Below, in pieces: positions 12,536 to 23,951 of a stretch of 64,000 bases of DNA. Each line of letters starts with the position of its first letter. Position 1 is the stretch's first letter. The translations under genes were made by a program, and so were the position numbers. Source of the stretch: Larimichthys crocea. Taxonomy: Eukaryota > Chordata > Actinopteri > Sciaenidae. A model generated the notes under the pieces. The model did not search any database, had not been told where the DNA came from, and worked only from the letters and a program-made list of their open reading frames with translations. The DNA is taken from NCBI RefSeq assembly GCF_000972845.2, contig NC_040029.1, forward strand, positions 4,267,811 through 4,331,810, given 5' to 3'.

Positions 12536-13168
12536 ATTGGGATATCATCTTAAAACATCGATGGTAGCAGCTTAAAATATTTTTCTTCTTCTCCCTCCTC
12601 TTCTTTCTTCTAATGCCGTCCCATCTCTGCTTTTCAAGCAACTAAGGGGTAGATGCCAATCTGCCAAAAAGCCATGATGAAGTAGCTGGTTACCAACCAT
12701 GCACGTGTCATAGTTAAGCTCTGCTTGTTAGGTTCTTGCTTTTAAGTGTACCAAGACGAGGAATCATGAGTTAAAGGGTAAAGCTGATCAAACACATATG
12801 TCCCTGTCCTTTTTCCCTTAGTAACATACAGACATCATATCATATGGAGTGTTCTCTTGAAGAATTAAGGTGGGCGAACAGACCTTCAAGTTGAAGTTGA
12901 AATGTTATTCTGGCTTAAATTAAACTTGTGTCCACTACAAAATTTAAAAAAAAAGTGGGTGCTCAAAGGTTGACAGCACATTTAGCTCCATGCTGACAGT
13001 GAAAATAGCTTTTGTTGAGAGAATAAAGGCAAGATTTCTTTTTCCTCTCGCGGTGCAGCTTTGTGACAAACTCAAGCAACGTTCCAGTTACATAAACCGA
13101 GCCCCATTAGAAGCAGCTAGCTCAATAGGTGCCCTTCATGACTGTACATAGAGTGGCAGTAAAAACTC

Positions 13169-13204
13169 ACTAAATGGAGAGAAATATATTTCTCTCCATT
13201 TAGT
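13169..13204. repeat. 36-bp perfect palindrome (P2 left copy)
   Basis: The half-site ACTAAATGGAGAGAAATA is followed directly by its exact reverse complement, with no spacer. As single-stranded DNA or RNA it would form an 18-bp stem. It is intact in both arms of P2 (also 22902-22937), although nearby bases differ between the arms. Confidence 0.9.
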
Positions 13205-16200
13205 ATATAGAAATTCGAATTTATTCAGTGAAATTGACATGGTTTCGTGATTCAGCTCTGACCCTATTTGTGTTCGAGCCTTGTGGTTACTGAGCTCCCA
13301 ACTGAGTGGGCCCATGCCAACTTAGGTGCACCCCCACGCTACTTATGGCGTCCAATTCTGCATGAGAATATCATCTGGTCTCCGAAAATCTCTGGAAATG
13401 ATCGCGCTTGTTACACATTAAATCGACTATGGGCAAAAACTCCTCGCCTCCTTGAATGTGGCAGTGACCGCGTGGAGTACAGTTTTTATGTTCACAAGCT
13501 TCCTTAGCAAACACTGATTGGTGGTTGATCAAATAAATGGCCTACTGGAGATGAAAAAATAGGTATGCTTAGATCACTATTTCATCAGTTTTTTAGGATA
13601 GAAAATAGTGTTGCAGTTATATTTATACACAGCGATGTGTACAGGCACATTGATTGTTGCCCGAAGGGGTTTGTCAGATAGGTATTGTTTTTTTAAGAAA
13701 ATCAAACGAGTCTTCTAAAAGTCATTTGAGATTAGGAGGGCGTTTGTATACTCCTTAGGGAAGTTCACCTCATTAATCAGCAGCGGATTTAAAGTAAAAT
13801 GTGCCAGCGTTTTTAGGACTGTTGCTTCATCCTTCCCTTGTATTGCTGCCAACATCTGGGACCATTGTCTAGGGGTGTTTTGCCCTTTTAGAACACTCAT
13901 CAGGGTCATTTGAGGGAGTCTAGCTGTTCGGTTTTATTCATCAGGGCTAGCCTCTTTGTTAGAATTGTATTATTCCATTCATCAGTTTTTTTTCTGAAGT
14001 CTACTCTTTGTGCTATTTTTCTAATGTGACTAAACTGACTAATAACAAGGATTTTGTTCAAGGGCACTGGGTGTACAGACTAGCGAAAGCATTTATCAGT
14101 TTTCTACCTGAAAGAAGAGGTTGTGGCCAGGGTTTTTCGCCTACCTAACAATGTTCTTTCCAGTTGAAGCTATGAAACTGCTGTAGTCCATATGACGTTA
14201 GTTATTCTTGAACAAACCAATGTACTACCAATGTCTACTTATGTGTTTTTAAGAGACGTTGCTACAAAGTCATATTTCCCGGTAATAATTTATAATGGAG
14301 GTGTGTTGCCCAGATATAAACCACGTCTCCGACTGCAGAGAAATGATTACGTTTTTGTTAAACACACATATAACATTAGGCGTAATAAACCCAGAAGTGG
14401 ACAAGTGCCGCGACGTTTAATGCCACATCTGTAAAGCCACTCTTTAAACCTTTGAAACAAGATGTGTCACCAATTTGTCTTACCACCATTTCTTTTCCTT
14501 TCCCGGGAAAAGAGAGGTTGAAATAATGAATCAGTTTGCTGATTTAAGTGCGCAACTGGATAATTAGTCCAAACGAGACCTGTACAAACACAGGTATCAC
14601 AATCATGCGTCTTTTTTAGTGAATATATTGCAGTCTTTTAATAAACTTTTACAGAGGGAGGAACACACTGTTAGCTGACAAGAGCTCGGTTCCAAGTTCC
14701 AAATGTTAATTGTGAACAGATGACATTAATACTCAACTCTTTACACAGCCAGAGGGGGGTGACAACACCCCTCTATCTGGTTTATACTCATTTTATGTTG
14801 TGTTAGTGTATTATCATGAGGCAAATGTTTTAAGGGAAATCAGTGAAACAAATGCTCCAGGCCTGACCAACAAGGTTACGAAGTTTACCGTCCATGGTGC
14901 TTTGCTTTCTTAACCTCAGTTAGCTTCGTTTATGATCATAATAACTTTCTTTCTTGAAACAATTTGCTCTCAAACAGCAGCACTGCTGTATTTGTAAAGA
15001 GGACCATTGCGGTCCAGTCACTGGGCAAACATTCATGTCCTCCTGGAAACCACAGGCGTGGGGAGGGGAGGAGGAAAAAAAAAGGCGATAAAATAACCCT
15101 ATCTTCAAAGGGAGAGTGATTACAATCACCTTTAAACCTCACCCTGGGGGTCTTAATCAAGAGGATGAAATAGCCTTGCACCTGTAGTGATGTATAGCTA
15201 CACTTCTCTCATGCAATCAAGATTGAGATTCTACAGTTTTGTACTTCTGATTGTGAAAGCGACAATAAATGTCTTTCTTGACTTTACCCACCACAAATCG
15301 ATACTGCCTACTTTTTTTTTTCTTCTTCTTCCTCCCCCTTGATGCTGCTGCTCCACTTTTATTTATTTTTTTTCGGTAACCAAAATGGAAACATTCCCCA
15401 AAAAATATCGTACTCCCATCCTTTTGCGAAATCCCGGTAAGTTAAGTGTTATTTTTCTCTGTCGGGCTGCATTGACATGCATGCAAACCCTTAAAAGTTA
15501 TTCATGAATGTGAAACGAAGAAATGGGAACAAGGACGGAATTATGAAAATGTGGTCTTCGATATAATATAAGACAGAAGCACAGGGCAGACAGTGATTTC
15601 TCATGTCCGACTGCTCTCATTATAAGCTAACACCTATCCTCAGACATCAGTTGAAAATTCTGATTTTTCGAGGCTGTGTAGTCCTGGGCGCACATAAAAC
15701 CAGTGAGTGTCGCTTGGAAGTATATGCAGGGAGTCCTCCCCACCGGTGTGTTTCTCAACACCAACCTGCGAGCCGTCCCCCACCGTCAGCGCCTCTCAAC
15801 TGCTTTGCCAGGTGGAGGTTGCCAAGTTAATTTTAAAACCGGTGTGTTTACTGTACGACAGGCATTTTTTAACACGCTGATTTCAATGACAACAGCGTAA
15901 GTGTTTGTGACGATGTGTAGGAGGACACAAGAGTGGTTAGGCAGAAAAATGGGACACCAGCATAAACCACAGAGGAGTCAGGCTATTGTCTCCCTCTAAA
16001 TATACAGAATTCAGCTTCCTGTGGCTGAGCAGAGAGAGGAGAAAGAGAGAGAGAGGGATGACATAACCATCCCTTGGGAGAGGCAGTTTTTCTCCTGCTT
16101 GTGTCGCCAAGCTTCCAATGCCTCTTTGCTGTCAGTCGGTAAACTGCAAATGAGGATGCTTCTCAGACCCTGACTGACATGTGATCAGGAGGCATTTCAT

Positions 16201-17654
16201 TTCTGTTAATACATCAGGGCGGTGAGTGTAGTTGTCAGACTGTAGCTTGAAAGCATGGACGTGCTTGAATTGCATATGGGGCTCTAGTTTCCTGGCGTAG
16301 TAAAAAAAAAAACACTACAGGTCTGATGATAGGAAACTCTTATGATGTTGTGTTTGTGATGAAATGCCAATGTTTTTCAAATGCATGCTTGCTCCTAAAA
16401 TCACCCATATATTTTTTTGGGTATCAGGAAGTCTTGACAGCACCTTTCAGCTTCTTGTTTTGGATTTCCAGCCCCCAGTTTTGGTTCATTCTCACTACCC
16501 ACATGCTTTCCGGCTAAAGCAGGTGGATTTATTTGCTTTTCTTGGAAAGGCACCCAAACAATGATCTTTTTTTCTAAACCTTACCAAACTGCAACCAAAG
16601 ACTGAAGATTCTTCAGTCGTTGGTCGTTCTCTCGAGGTCAAAGTCCGCTTTAACCCATTTGCCCCACATATTTCTCCCTGACTCCCTTTACACGCCTGAC
16701 TTTCTAAACTTTCTTTTAGAAAGTTACCTGACGGGCATGGACAGGCAGCTGTTATCAGCTGTAGAAATCCACTGTAGGCTATCACCAACGCAAACTGCAA
16801 AAAAGTTAGCAGTGTTGAACAAGAATGCAACAAATTCAGATCTAGACAAGAGCCCAGAAGAGTTGAAACAAGATCAAGTATTGACTTTGAAATTACTTTC
16901 ATTGGCTAGTGGCCAAAACATGATCTCCGGTTTGCCATGTTAACCTTCAAACAACCAAACTTGTTTCTACCCCCTTAGTGAGCAAAAATGGTGATCGCAG
17001 CTACACCATGTATCAGGCGAAAGGCTAATTAACAGTGACCTGCCAGCACCTGGCAATGATCCAATGAAGCGCTGTCAAACAGTGTGACGATGGTGGCTCG
17101 AGTAGCTTATGCGTGTTGCCACACCATTTTAAGTAAATCCCTCAGCCTTTTTAGCCATGCTGGTGTTACAAAGTCACCAGGAGAGACCTTTTGGTGTTAT
17201 TTTGCACTCTTAATTGTTGTGTGTGTGATTCACTGTTGAAGTGTGTTTCTCTCCTGTGTGGCTGAAGCAAATTGGCCACCTGCGAGTAGTAATCACCTTC
17301 CAGAGACATGAAAAGGAGGAAGCGGGCAGGATCAGTCTCCGGGAGAAGCCGACAGACACGGCAGAGAAGGGAAAGGGGTCCGCAAAGACGACGCTCCCTC
17401 CTTACCTTCCCTCTCAGACAGAATCCCTGCAATGAAGGTTGGGATCTCTTTTAAAGACTGTGCCCCTTCATCACCCCCATTTTTAACTGTTTTTTGAAAA
17501 TAAACGCCTTTTATTGACTCTACTGACTCTGTTACTCGAACCAGAGAGGAAGGAAACCCGTGGACACTGGCAGTTTGTCATTCACACTCCCACAGCATCA
17601 GCTGCATTCACTTTTAATTAGGAAGCTCGTTAAGATGGTCAACATTACGTCTAA

Positions 17655-17960
17655 GTGGCAGCGGTTCATAACCGTTGTTGTGAGGTTTCATATGCTCATT
17701 CACCGAACCCTTCTTTAGTAAAAAATAAAATATGATTTTTTTTTACTGGTGCACAAAATGAACCGGGCATTAAACATCACCTGTTCAAATAACAAAACCA
17801 ACACAGTGCATGAACTCACAACAACTTACCTCTCAGTGTGACTCTGCTGTTGCCTTTGAGAGACAGTTCAGATATGGTGGCTTCACCTTGGCAAGTGCCA
17901 GTCTCATGTAATTTTCACAGCAAAGTCTGTTCTTTTCTTAGTTTTATGTCCAGCACTCGA
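17655..17960 (-). mobile_element. Probable hAT-like 3' terminus in the P2 loop
   Basis: On the minus strand this segment ends AAGGGTTCGGTGAATGAGC..CATATGAAACC..GGTTATGAACCGCTG. That matches the GGTTCGGTGA and AACC.CTG features expected at the far end of the hAT-like family whose start is at 3749. An inner part on the minus strand reads as a possible fragment of transposase C-terminal coding sequence, but I cannot prove it. The stretch is followed by the 373-bp shared block. No matching target duplication is visible. Confidence 0.45.
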
Positions 17961-18333
17961 TACCTTGTGCGTGAAATTAAATATACGAGGTCTTAATTAA
18001 AGACATATTCTGAGAAATACTTGCATTTCATGCGTGATTCAATGAAGCAAATTCACATTCCTGAGTTGAGCATCACGTTGCCATCAAGTTGGCCTTATGA
18101 TGTATTTCTAAAACCTCTGTAGGTCTAATACAGGTTGATTGTAATGACACCTCATTGTAAATTATAGCCTCTTTCACATGATTACTAGGCATATAAATAA
18201 CCAAGTGTAACACCCTATCGAGAACGTTATTTATTTATGTATGTTTTTCGCATTATGACGTCATCGGAATGTTTCTCAGCCCCCCCAACTGTGAATTACT
18301 TCCAGCGTCCCTGCTACTGCCACTGACATTAGA
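17961..18333 (+). repeat. 373-bp block shared exactly with the P1 loop (copy 2)
   Basis: It is identical to 3375-3747 in sequence, length and orientation. The last five bases overlap the inner end of the right arm of P2. The CRE-type octamer TGACGTCA is at 18256-18263. The flanks differ from copy 1: CAGCACTCGA before it here against the arm of P1 there, and CGTAATG after it against a hAT-like end there. Confidence 0.9.
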
Positions 18334-21300
18334 CGTAATGTTGACCATCTTAACGAGCTTCCTAATTAAAACAGTGAATGCAGCTGATGCTGTGGGAGTG
18401 TGAATGACAAACCGCCAGTGTCACGGGTTTCCTTCCTCTCTGGTTCGAGTATACAGAGTCAGTAGAAGTTCAATAAAAGGCCGTTTATTTTCAAAAAACA
18501 GTTAAAAATGGGGGTGATGAAGGGGCACAGTCTTTAAAAGAGATCCCAACCTTCATTGCAGGGATTCTGTCTGAGAGGGAAGGTAAGGAGGGGACAGCGT
18601 GTCTTTTGCTGACCCCTTTCCCTTCTCTGCCGTGTCTGTCGGCTTCTCCCGGAGACTGATCCTGCTCCGCTTCCTCCTTTTCATGTCTCTGGGAAGGTGA
18701 TTACTACTCGCAGGTGTGCCAATTTGCTTCAGCCACACAGGAGAGAGACACACACTTTAACAGTGAATCACACACACACAATTAAGAGTGCAAAATAACA
18801 CCAAAAGGTCTCTCCTGGTGACTTTGTAACACCAGCATGGCTAAAAAGGCTGAGGGATTTACTTTAAAAATGGTGTGTGGCAACAGTTAAGCATTAGTAC
18901 GCCACCATCTCACACTGTTTGACAGTGCTTCATTGGATCATTGCCAGGTGCTGGCAGGTCACTGTTAATTAGCCTTTCGGCCTGATATCATGGTGTAGCT
19001 GCTGATGTCCATTTTTTTGCACACTAAGGGGCAGTAGAAACAAGTTGAGTTGTTTGAAGTTAACATGGCAAACCTGGAGATCATGTTTTGGCCACTAGGC
19101 CAATGAAAGTAATTTCAAAGTCAATACTTGATCTTGTTTCAACTCTTTGTGGCTCTTTGTCTAGATCTGAATTTGTTGCATTCTTGCAAGCTGCTAACTT
19201 TGTTTGCAGTTTGGTGATAGCCTACAGTGGATTTCTTACAGCTGATAACAGCTGCTTGTTCATGCCTGTCAGGTAACTTTCTAAAAGAAAGTTTAGAAAG
19301 TCAGGCGATGTGTAAAAGGGAGATCAGGGAGAAATATGTGGCAGACAAATGGGTTAAATGCAGGACTTTGACCACGAGAGACGACCAACGACTGAAGAGA
19401 TCTTCAGTCTTTGGTTGCAGTTTGGTTAAGGTTTAGAAAAAAAGATCATTGTTTGGGTGCCTTTCCAAGAAAAGCAAATAAATCCACCTGCTGTAGCCGG
19501 AAAGCATGTGGGTAGTGAGAATGAACCAAAACCTGTGGGCTGGAAATCCAAAACAAGAAGCTGAAAGGTGCTTAAGACTTCCTGATACCAAAAAAATATA
19601 TATGGTGACACATTTTTAGGACGCAAGCATGCATTTGGAGAGACTTGGCAGTTCATCACAAACACAAACATCATATAAGAGTTTCCTATCATCACGACCT
19701 GTATGTTTTTTTTTTTTTGACTACGCCAGGAAACTAGAGCACCCATATGCAATTCAAGCACGTCCATGCTTTCAAGCTACAGTCTGACAACTACATCACC
19801 GCCCTGATGTATTAACAGAAATGAAAATGCCTCCTGATCACATGTCAGTCAGGGTCTGAGAAGCATCCTCAATTTGCAGTTTACCGACTGACAGCAAGAG
19901 GGCATTGGAAGCTTGCGACACAAGCAGGAGAAAAATCTGCCTCTCCAAGGGATGGTTATGTCATTCCCTCTCTCTCTCTTTCTCTCTCTCTGCTCAGCCA
20001 CAGGAAGCTGAATTCTGTATATTTAGAGGGAGAAACAATAGCCTGATCTCTCTGGTGTTTATGCTGGTGTCCCATTTTCTGCCTAACCACTCTTGTAGTC
20101 CTCCTACACACTGTCACAACACTTACGCTGTTGTCATTGAAATCAGCGTGTTAAAAAATGCCTGTCGTACAGTAAACACCGGGTTTAAAATTAACTTGGC
20201 AACCTCCACCTGGCAAATGCATGTTGAGAGGCGCTGACGGTGGGGGACGGCTCGCAGGTTGGTGTTGAGAAACACACTCGGTTGGAGGACTCCCTGCATA
20301 TACTTCCAAGCGACACTCACTGGTTTTATGTGCGCCCAGGACTACACAGCCTTCGAAAAATCCAGAATTTTCAACTCGATGTCTGAGGATAGGTGTTAGC
20401 TTATAATGAGACGCAGTCGGACATGAGAAATCACTGTCTGCCCTGTGCTTCTGTCTAATATCGAATCGAAGACCACATTTTCATAATTCCGTCCTTGTTC
20501 CCATTCTTCGTTTCGCATTCATGAATAACTTTTAAGGGTTTGCATGCATGTCAGTGTCTGTTCAAATGTTTTAAATGCGGCCCAACAGAGAAAAAAATAA
20601 CACTTAACTTATCAGGATTTCGCAAAGGATGGGAATACGATATTTCGGGGAATGTTACCAAAAAAATAAATAAATAAAAGTGGAGCAGCAGCATCAAGGG
20701 GGAGGAAGAAGAAGAAGAAAAAAAAAGTAGCAGTATCGATTGTGGTGGGTAAAGTCAAGAAAGACATTTTATTGTCGCTGTTCACAATCAGAAGTACAAA
20801 ACTGTAGAATCTCAATCTATTGATTGCATGGAAGAGTGTAGCTATACATCACTACAGGTGCAAGGCTATTTCATCCTCTTGATTAAGACCCCCAGGGGTG
20901 AGGGTTTAAAGAGTGAAATTGTAATCACTCTCCCTTTGAAGAATAGGGTTATTTATATCGCCTTTTTTTTCCTCCCCCTTCCTCCACGCCTGTGTGTTTC
21001 CAGGAGGACATTGAATGTTTGCCCAGTGACTGGACCGCAATGGTCCTCTTTACAAATACAGCAGTGCTGCTGTTTGAGGAGCATATTGTTCAAGAAAGAA
21101 AGTTATTATGATCATATAAAGGAAGCTAACTGAGGTTAAGAATAGCAAGCCCCATGGACAGGATAAACACTTCGATGACCTTGATTGGTCAGGCTTGGAG
21201 CTATTTAGATATTTCACTGATTTCCCTTAAAACATTTCGCCATCATGATAAATAACACTAACACAACATAAAATGATGTATAAACCACGATAGAGGGTTT

Positions 21301-22901
21301 TGTCACCCCCCTCCTGCTGTGTAAAGGATTTGAGTATTAATGTTCATCTGTTCACAATTAACATTTGGAACTTGGAACTGAGCTCTTGTCAGCTCACAGT
21401 GTGTTCCTCCCTCTGTAAAAGTTTATTAAAAGACTGCAATATATTCACTAAAAAAGACCACGATGTGATACCTGTGTTTGTACAGGTCTCGTTTGGACTA
21501 AATTATCCACGTTGCGCACTTTAAATCAGCAAACTGATTCATTATTTCCACCTCTCTTTTCCCGGGAAAGGAAAAGAAATGGTGGTAAGACAAATTGTGA
21601 CACATCTTGTTATTCAAAGGTTTAAAGAGTGGCTTTACAGATGTGGCCTTTAAACGTCGCGGCACTTGCTCACTTTCTCTGGAGTTTATTACGCCTAATG
21701 TTATATCGTGTTTAACAAAAACGTAATCATTTCTCCTGCAGTCGGAGACGTGGTTTATATCTGGGCAGCACACCTCCATTATAAATGATTTATCCGTGAA
21801 ATATGACTTTGTAGGCAACGTCTCTTAAAAACACACAAGTAGACATTGTAGTACATTGGTTTGTTCCAAGAATATACTAACGTCATATTGACTACAGCAG
21901 TTTCATAGCTTCAACTGGAAAGAACATTGTTAGGTAGGCGAAAAACCCTGGCCACAACCTTCTTTCAGGTAGAAAACTGATAAATGCTTCTGCTAGTCTG
22001 TACACCCAATGCCCTTGAACAAAATCCTTGTTATTAGTCAGTTTAGTCACATTAGAAAAATATGCACAAAAGAGTAGACTTCAGAAAAACAAGCTGATGA
22101 GATGGAATACAAATTCTAACAAAGAGGCTAGCCTGATGAATAAAAACCGAACAGCTAGACTCACTCAAATGACCCTGATGAGTGTTTCTAAAAGGGCAAA
22201 ACATCCCCTAGACAATGGTCCCAGATGTTGGCAGCAATACCAGGGAAGGATGAAGCAACAGTCCTAAAACGCTGGCACATTTTTACTTTAAATCCGCTGC
22301 TGATTAATGAGTGTAGAACTTCCCTAAGGAGGTATACAAACGCCCTCCTAATCTCAAATAGACTTTTATGAAGACTCGTTTGATTTCTTAAAAAAACAAT
22401 ACCTTATCTGACAAACCTCCTTCGGGCAACAATCAATGTGGCTCCTGTACACATCGCTGTGTATATAATATAACTGCAACACTTCTTTCTATCCTAAAAA
22501 ACTGATGAAATAGTGATCATAAGCATACCTATTTTCTTTTTCATCTCCAGTAGGCCATTTATTTGATCAACCACCAATTCAGTGTTTGCTAAGGAAGCTT
22601 GTGGGAACATAAAAACTGTACTCCGGTCACTGCACATTCAAGGAGGCGAGGAGGTTTTGCCTCATAGTCGATTTAATGTGTAACAAGCGCGATCATTTCC
22701 AGAGATTTCAGGAGACCAGATGATATTCTCATGCAGGAATTGGACGCCATACAAGTAGCTGTGGGTGCACCTAAGTTGGCATGGGCCCACTCAGTTGGAG
22801 CTCAGGTAACCACAAGGCTTCGAACACAAATAGGGTCAGAGCTGAATCACTGAAAACCAATGTCAATGTCACTGAATAATAATTCGAATTTTGCTATGTA
22901 T

Positions 22902-22937
22902 ACTAAATGGAGAGAAATATATTTCTCTCCATTTAGT
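22902..22937. repeat. 36-bp perfect palindrome (P2 right copy)
   Basis: It has the same sequence as 13169-13204, as expected for a palindrome copied by the larger inverted repeat. The flanks are mirrored (TATGTAT before it, GAGTTTTTAC after it). Confidence 0.9.
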
Positions 22938-23622
22938 GAGTTTTTACTGCCCACTCTATGTACAGCTGTCTATGAATGGGCACCTATTGTAGCTAGCTGC
23001 TTCTAATGGGGCTCGGTTTTATGTAACTGGAAACGTTGCTTGAGTTTGTCACAAAGCTGCACCGCGAGGGGAAAAAAGAAATCTGCCTTTATTCTCCTCC
23101 AACAAAAGCTATTTTCACTGTCAGCATGGAGCTAAATGTGGCTGTCAACCTTTGAGCACCCACTTTTTTTTTTAAATTTTGTAGTGGACACAGTTTAATT
23201 TAAGCCAGAATAACATTTCAACTTCAACTTGAAGGTCTTGTTCGCCCACCTGAATTTCTCAAGCGAACACTCACAATATGATGATGATGTCTGTATGTTA
23301 CTGAAGGGAAAAAGGACAGGGACATATGGTGTTTGATCAGCTTCTAGCCCTTTAACTCATGATGTCCTCGTCTTGAGTTGACACTTAAAAGCAAAACCTA
23401 CAAGCAGAGCCTTAACTATGACACTGTGCAGTGGTTGGTAACCAGCTACTTCATCATGGCTTTTTGGCAGACTGGCATCTACCCCTTATTGCTTGAAAAG
23501 CAGAGATGGGAGGCATTAAGAAGAAAGAAGAAGGGGGAGAAGAAGACAAATAATAATAATAATAAGCTGCTACCATTCGATGTTTTAAGATGATATCCCA
23601 ATGGTCTTTGAATCTGTCAAAC

Positions 23623-23731
23623 GGGGTACTGGGAAACTGTGATTGACTGTTTTAAATATATTCTTTGGCATTTTCTGGCAAGTAAACAGCAGATTAATTG
23701 ATTATGAAAATAATTGTCAGTTGCAGCCCTA
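23623..23731 (-). repeat. GCTGCAACT-type dispersed repeat (P2 right copy)
   Basis: This is the mirror copy of 12411-12535 with small indels. The minus strand reads GGGCTGCAACTGACAATTAT..., which is one base closer to the usual family pattern than the left copy. Confidence 0.6.
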
Positions 23732-23951
23732 AGCCCTACTGTAGCAGATAAAATATATAGTTTTCTTTTGTTTTCATACAAAAGTCTAACCTTTCTTTAT
23801 AGAAACCTTCAAACTGCATGTGTTAGACTCAAACCTTGTAAACAGAGGCGATTAATTATGGCTTATTAGAACGTCTGAAGATTAAAGCATTAAAAAAAAA
23901 ATGAATTGGCAACATGAGATAATATTGTTAAAAATACCCCGTGGAGGTTTC

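Larger units (their letters stand above)
12198..17654 (+). repeat. Left arm of giant inverted repeat P2
   Basis: This is the reverse complement of 18329-23951. The outer end ACCTCCACGGGGTATTTT mirrors the bases just before 23951, and the inner end AACATTACGTCTAA mirrors TTAGACGTAATGTT at 18329. Checks near 13.2, 14.3, 15.3, 16.5 and 17.4 kb all pair with the expected places in the other arm. The arms differ in length by about 166 bp and show frequent single-base indels. The arm contains a dispersed repeat at 12411-12535, a perfect short palindrome at 13169-13204 and a GA-rich tract near 16030. Open frames such as 16495-16902 (minus) and 17241-17435 (plus) are not convincing genes. Confidence 0.95.
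18329..23951 (-). repeat. Right arm of giant inverted repeat P2
   Basis: This is the reverse complement of 12198-17654, about 166 bp longer through many small insertions. One example is a clean TAA run at 23550-23565, where the left arm (near 12570) has only a degenerate AT-rich tract. The last paired bases are CCGTGGAGGTTT around 23939-23951, after which single-copy sequence continues. If P2 is an assembly fold-back, this is probably the true copy. No gene was recognised. Confidence 0.95.

Noticed and set aside
16030..16060. GA-rich tract as a possible regulatory GAGA element
   Set aside because: Simple purine repeat of a kind scattered through the window, with nothing to mark it as regulatory.
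17241..17435. Frame with an Arg/Lys/Glu-rich product present in both P2 arms
   Set aside because: It appears twice only because the arm is duplicated, and the mirrored frame is shifted in its first half. No homology or splice evidence.
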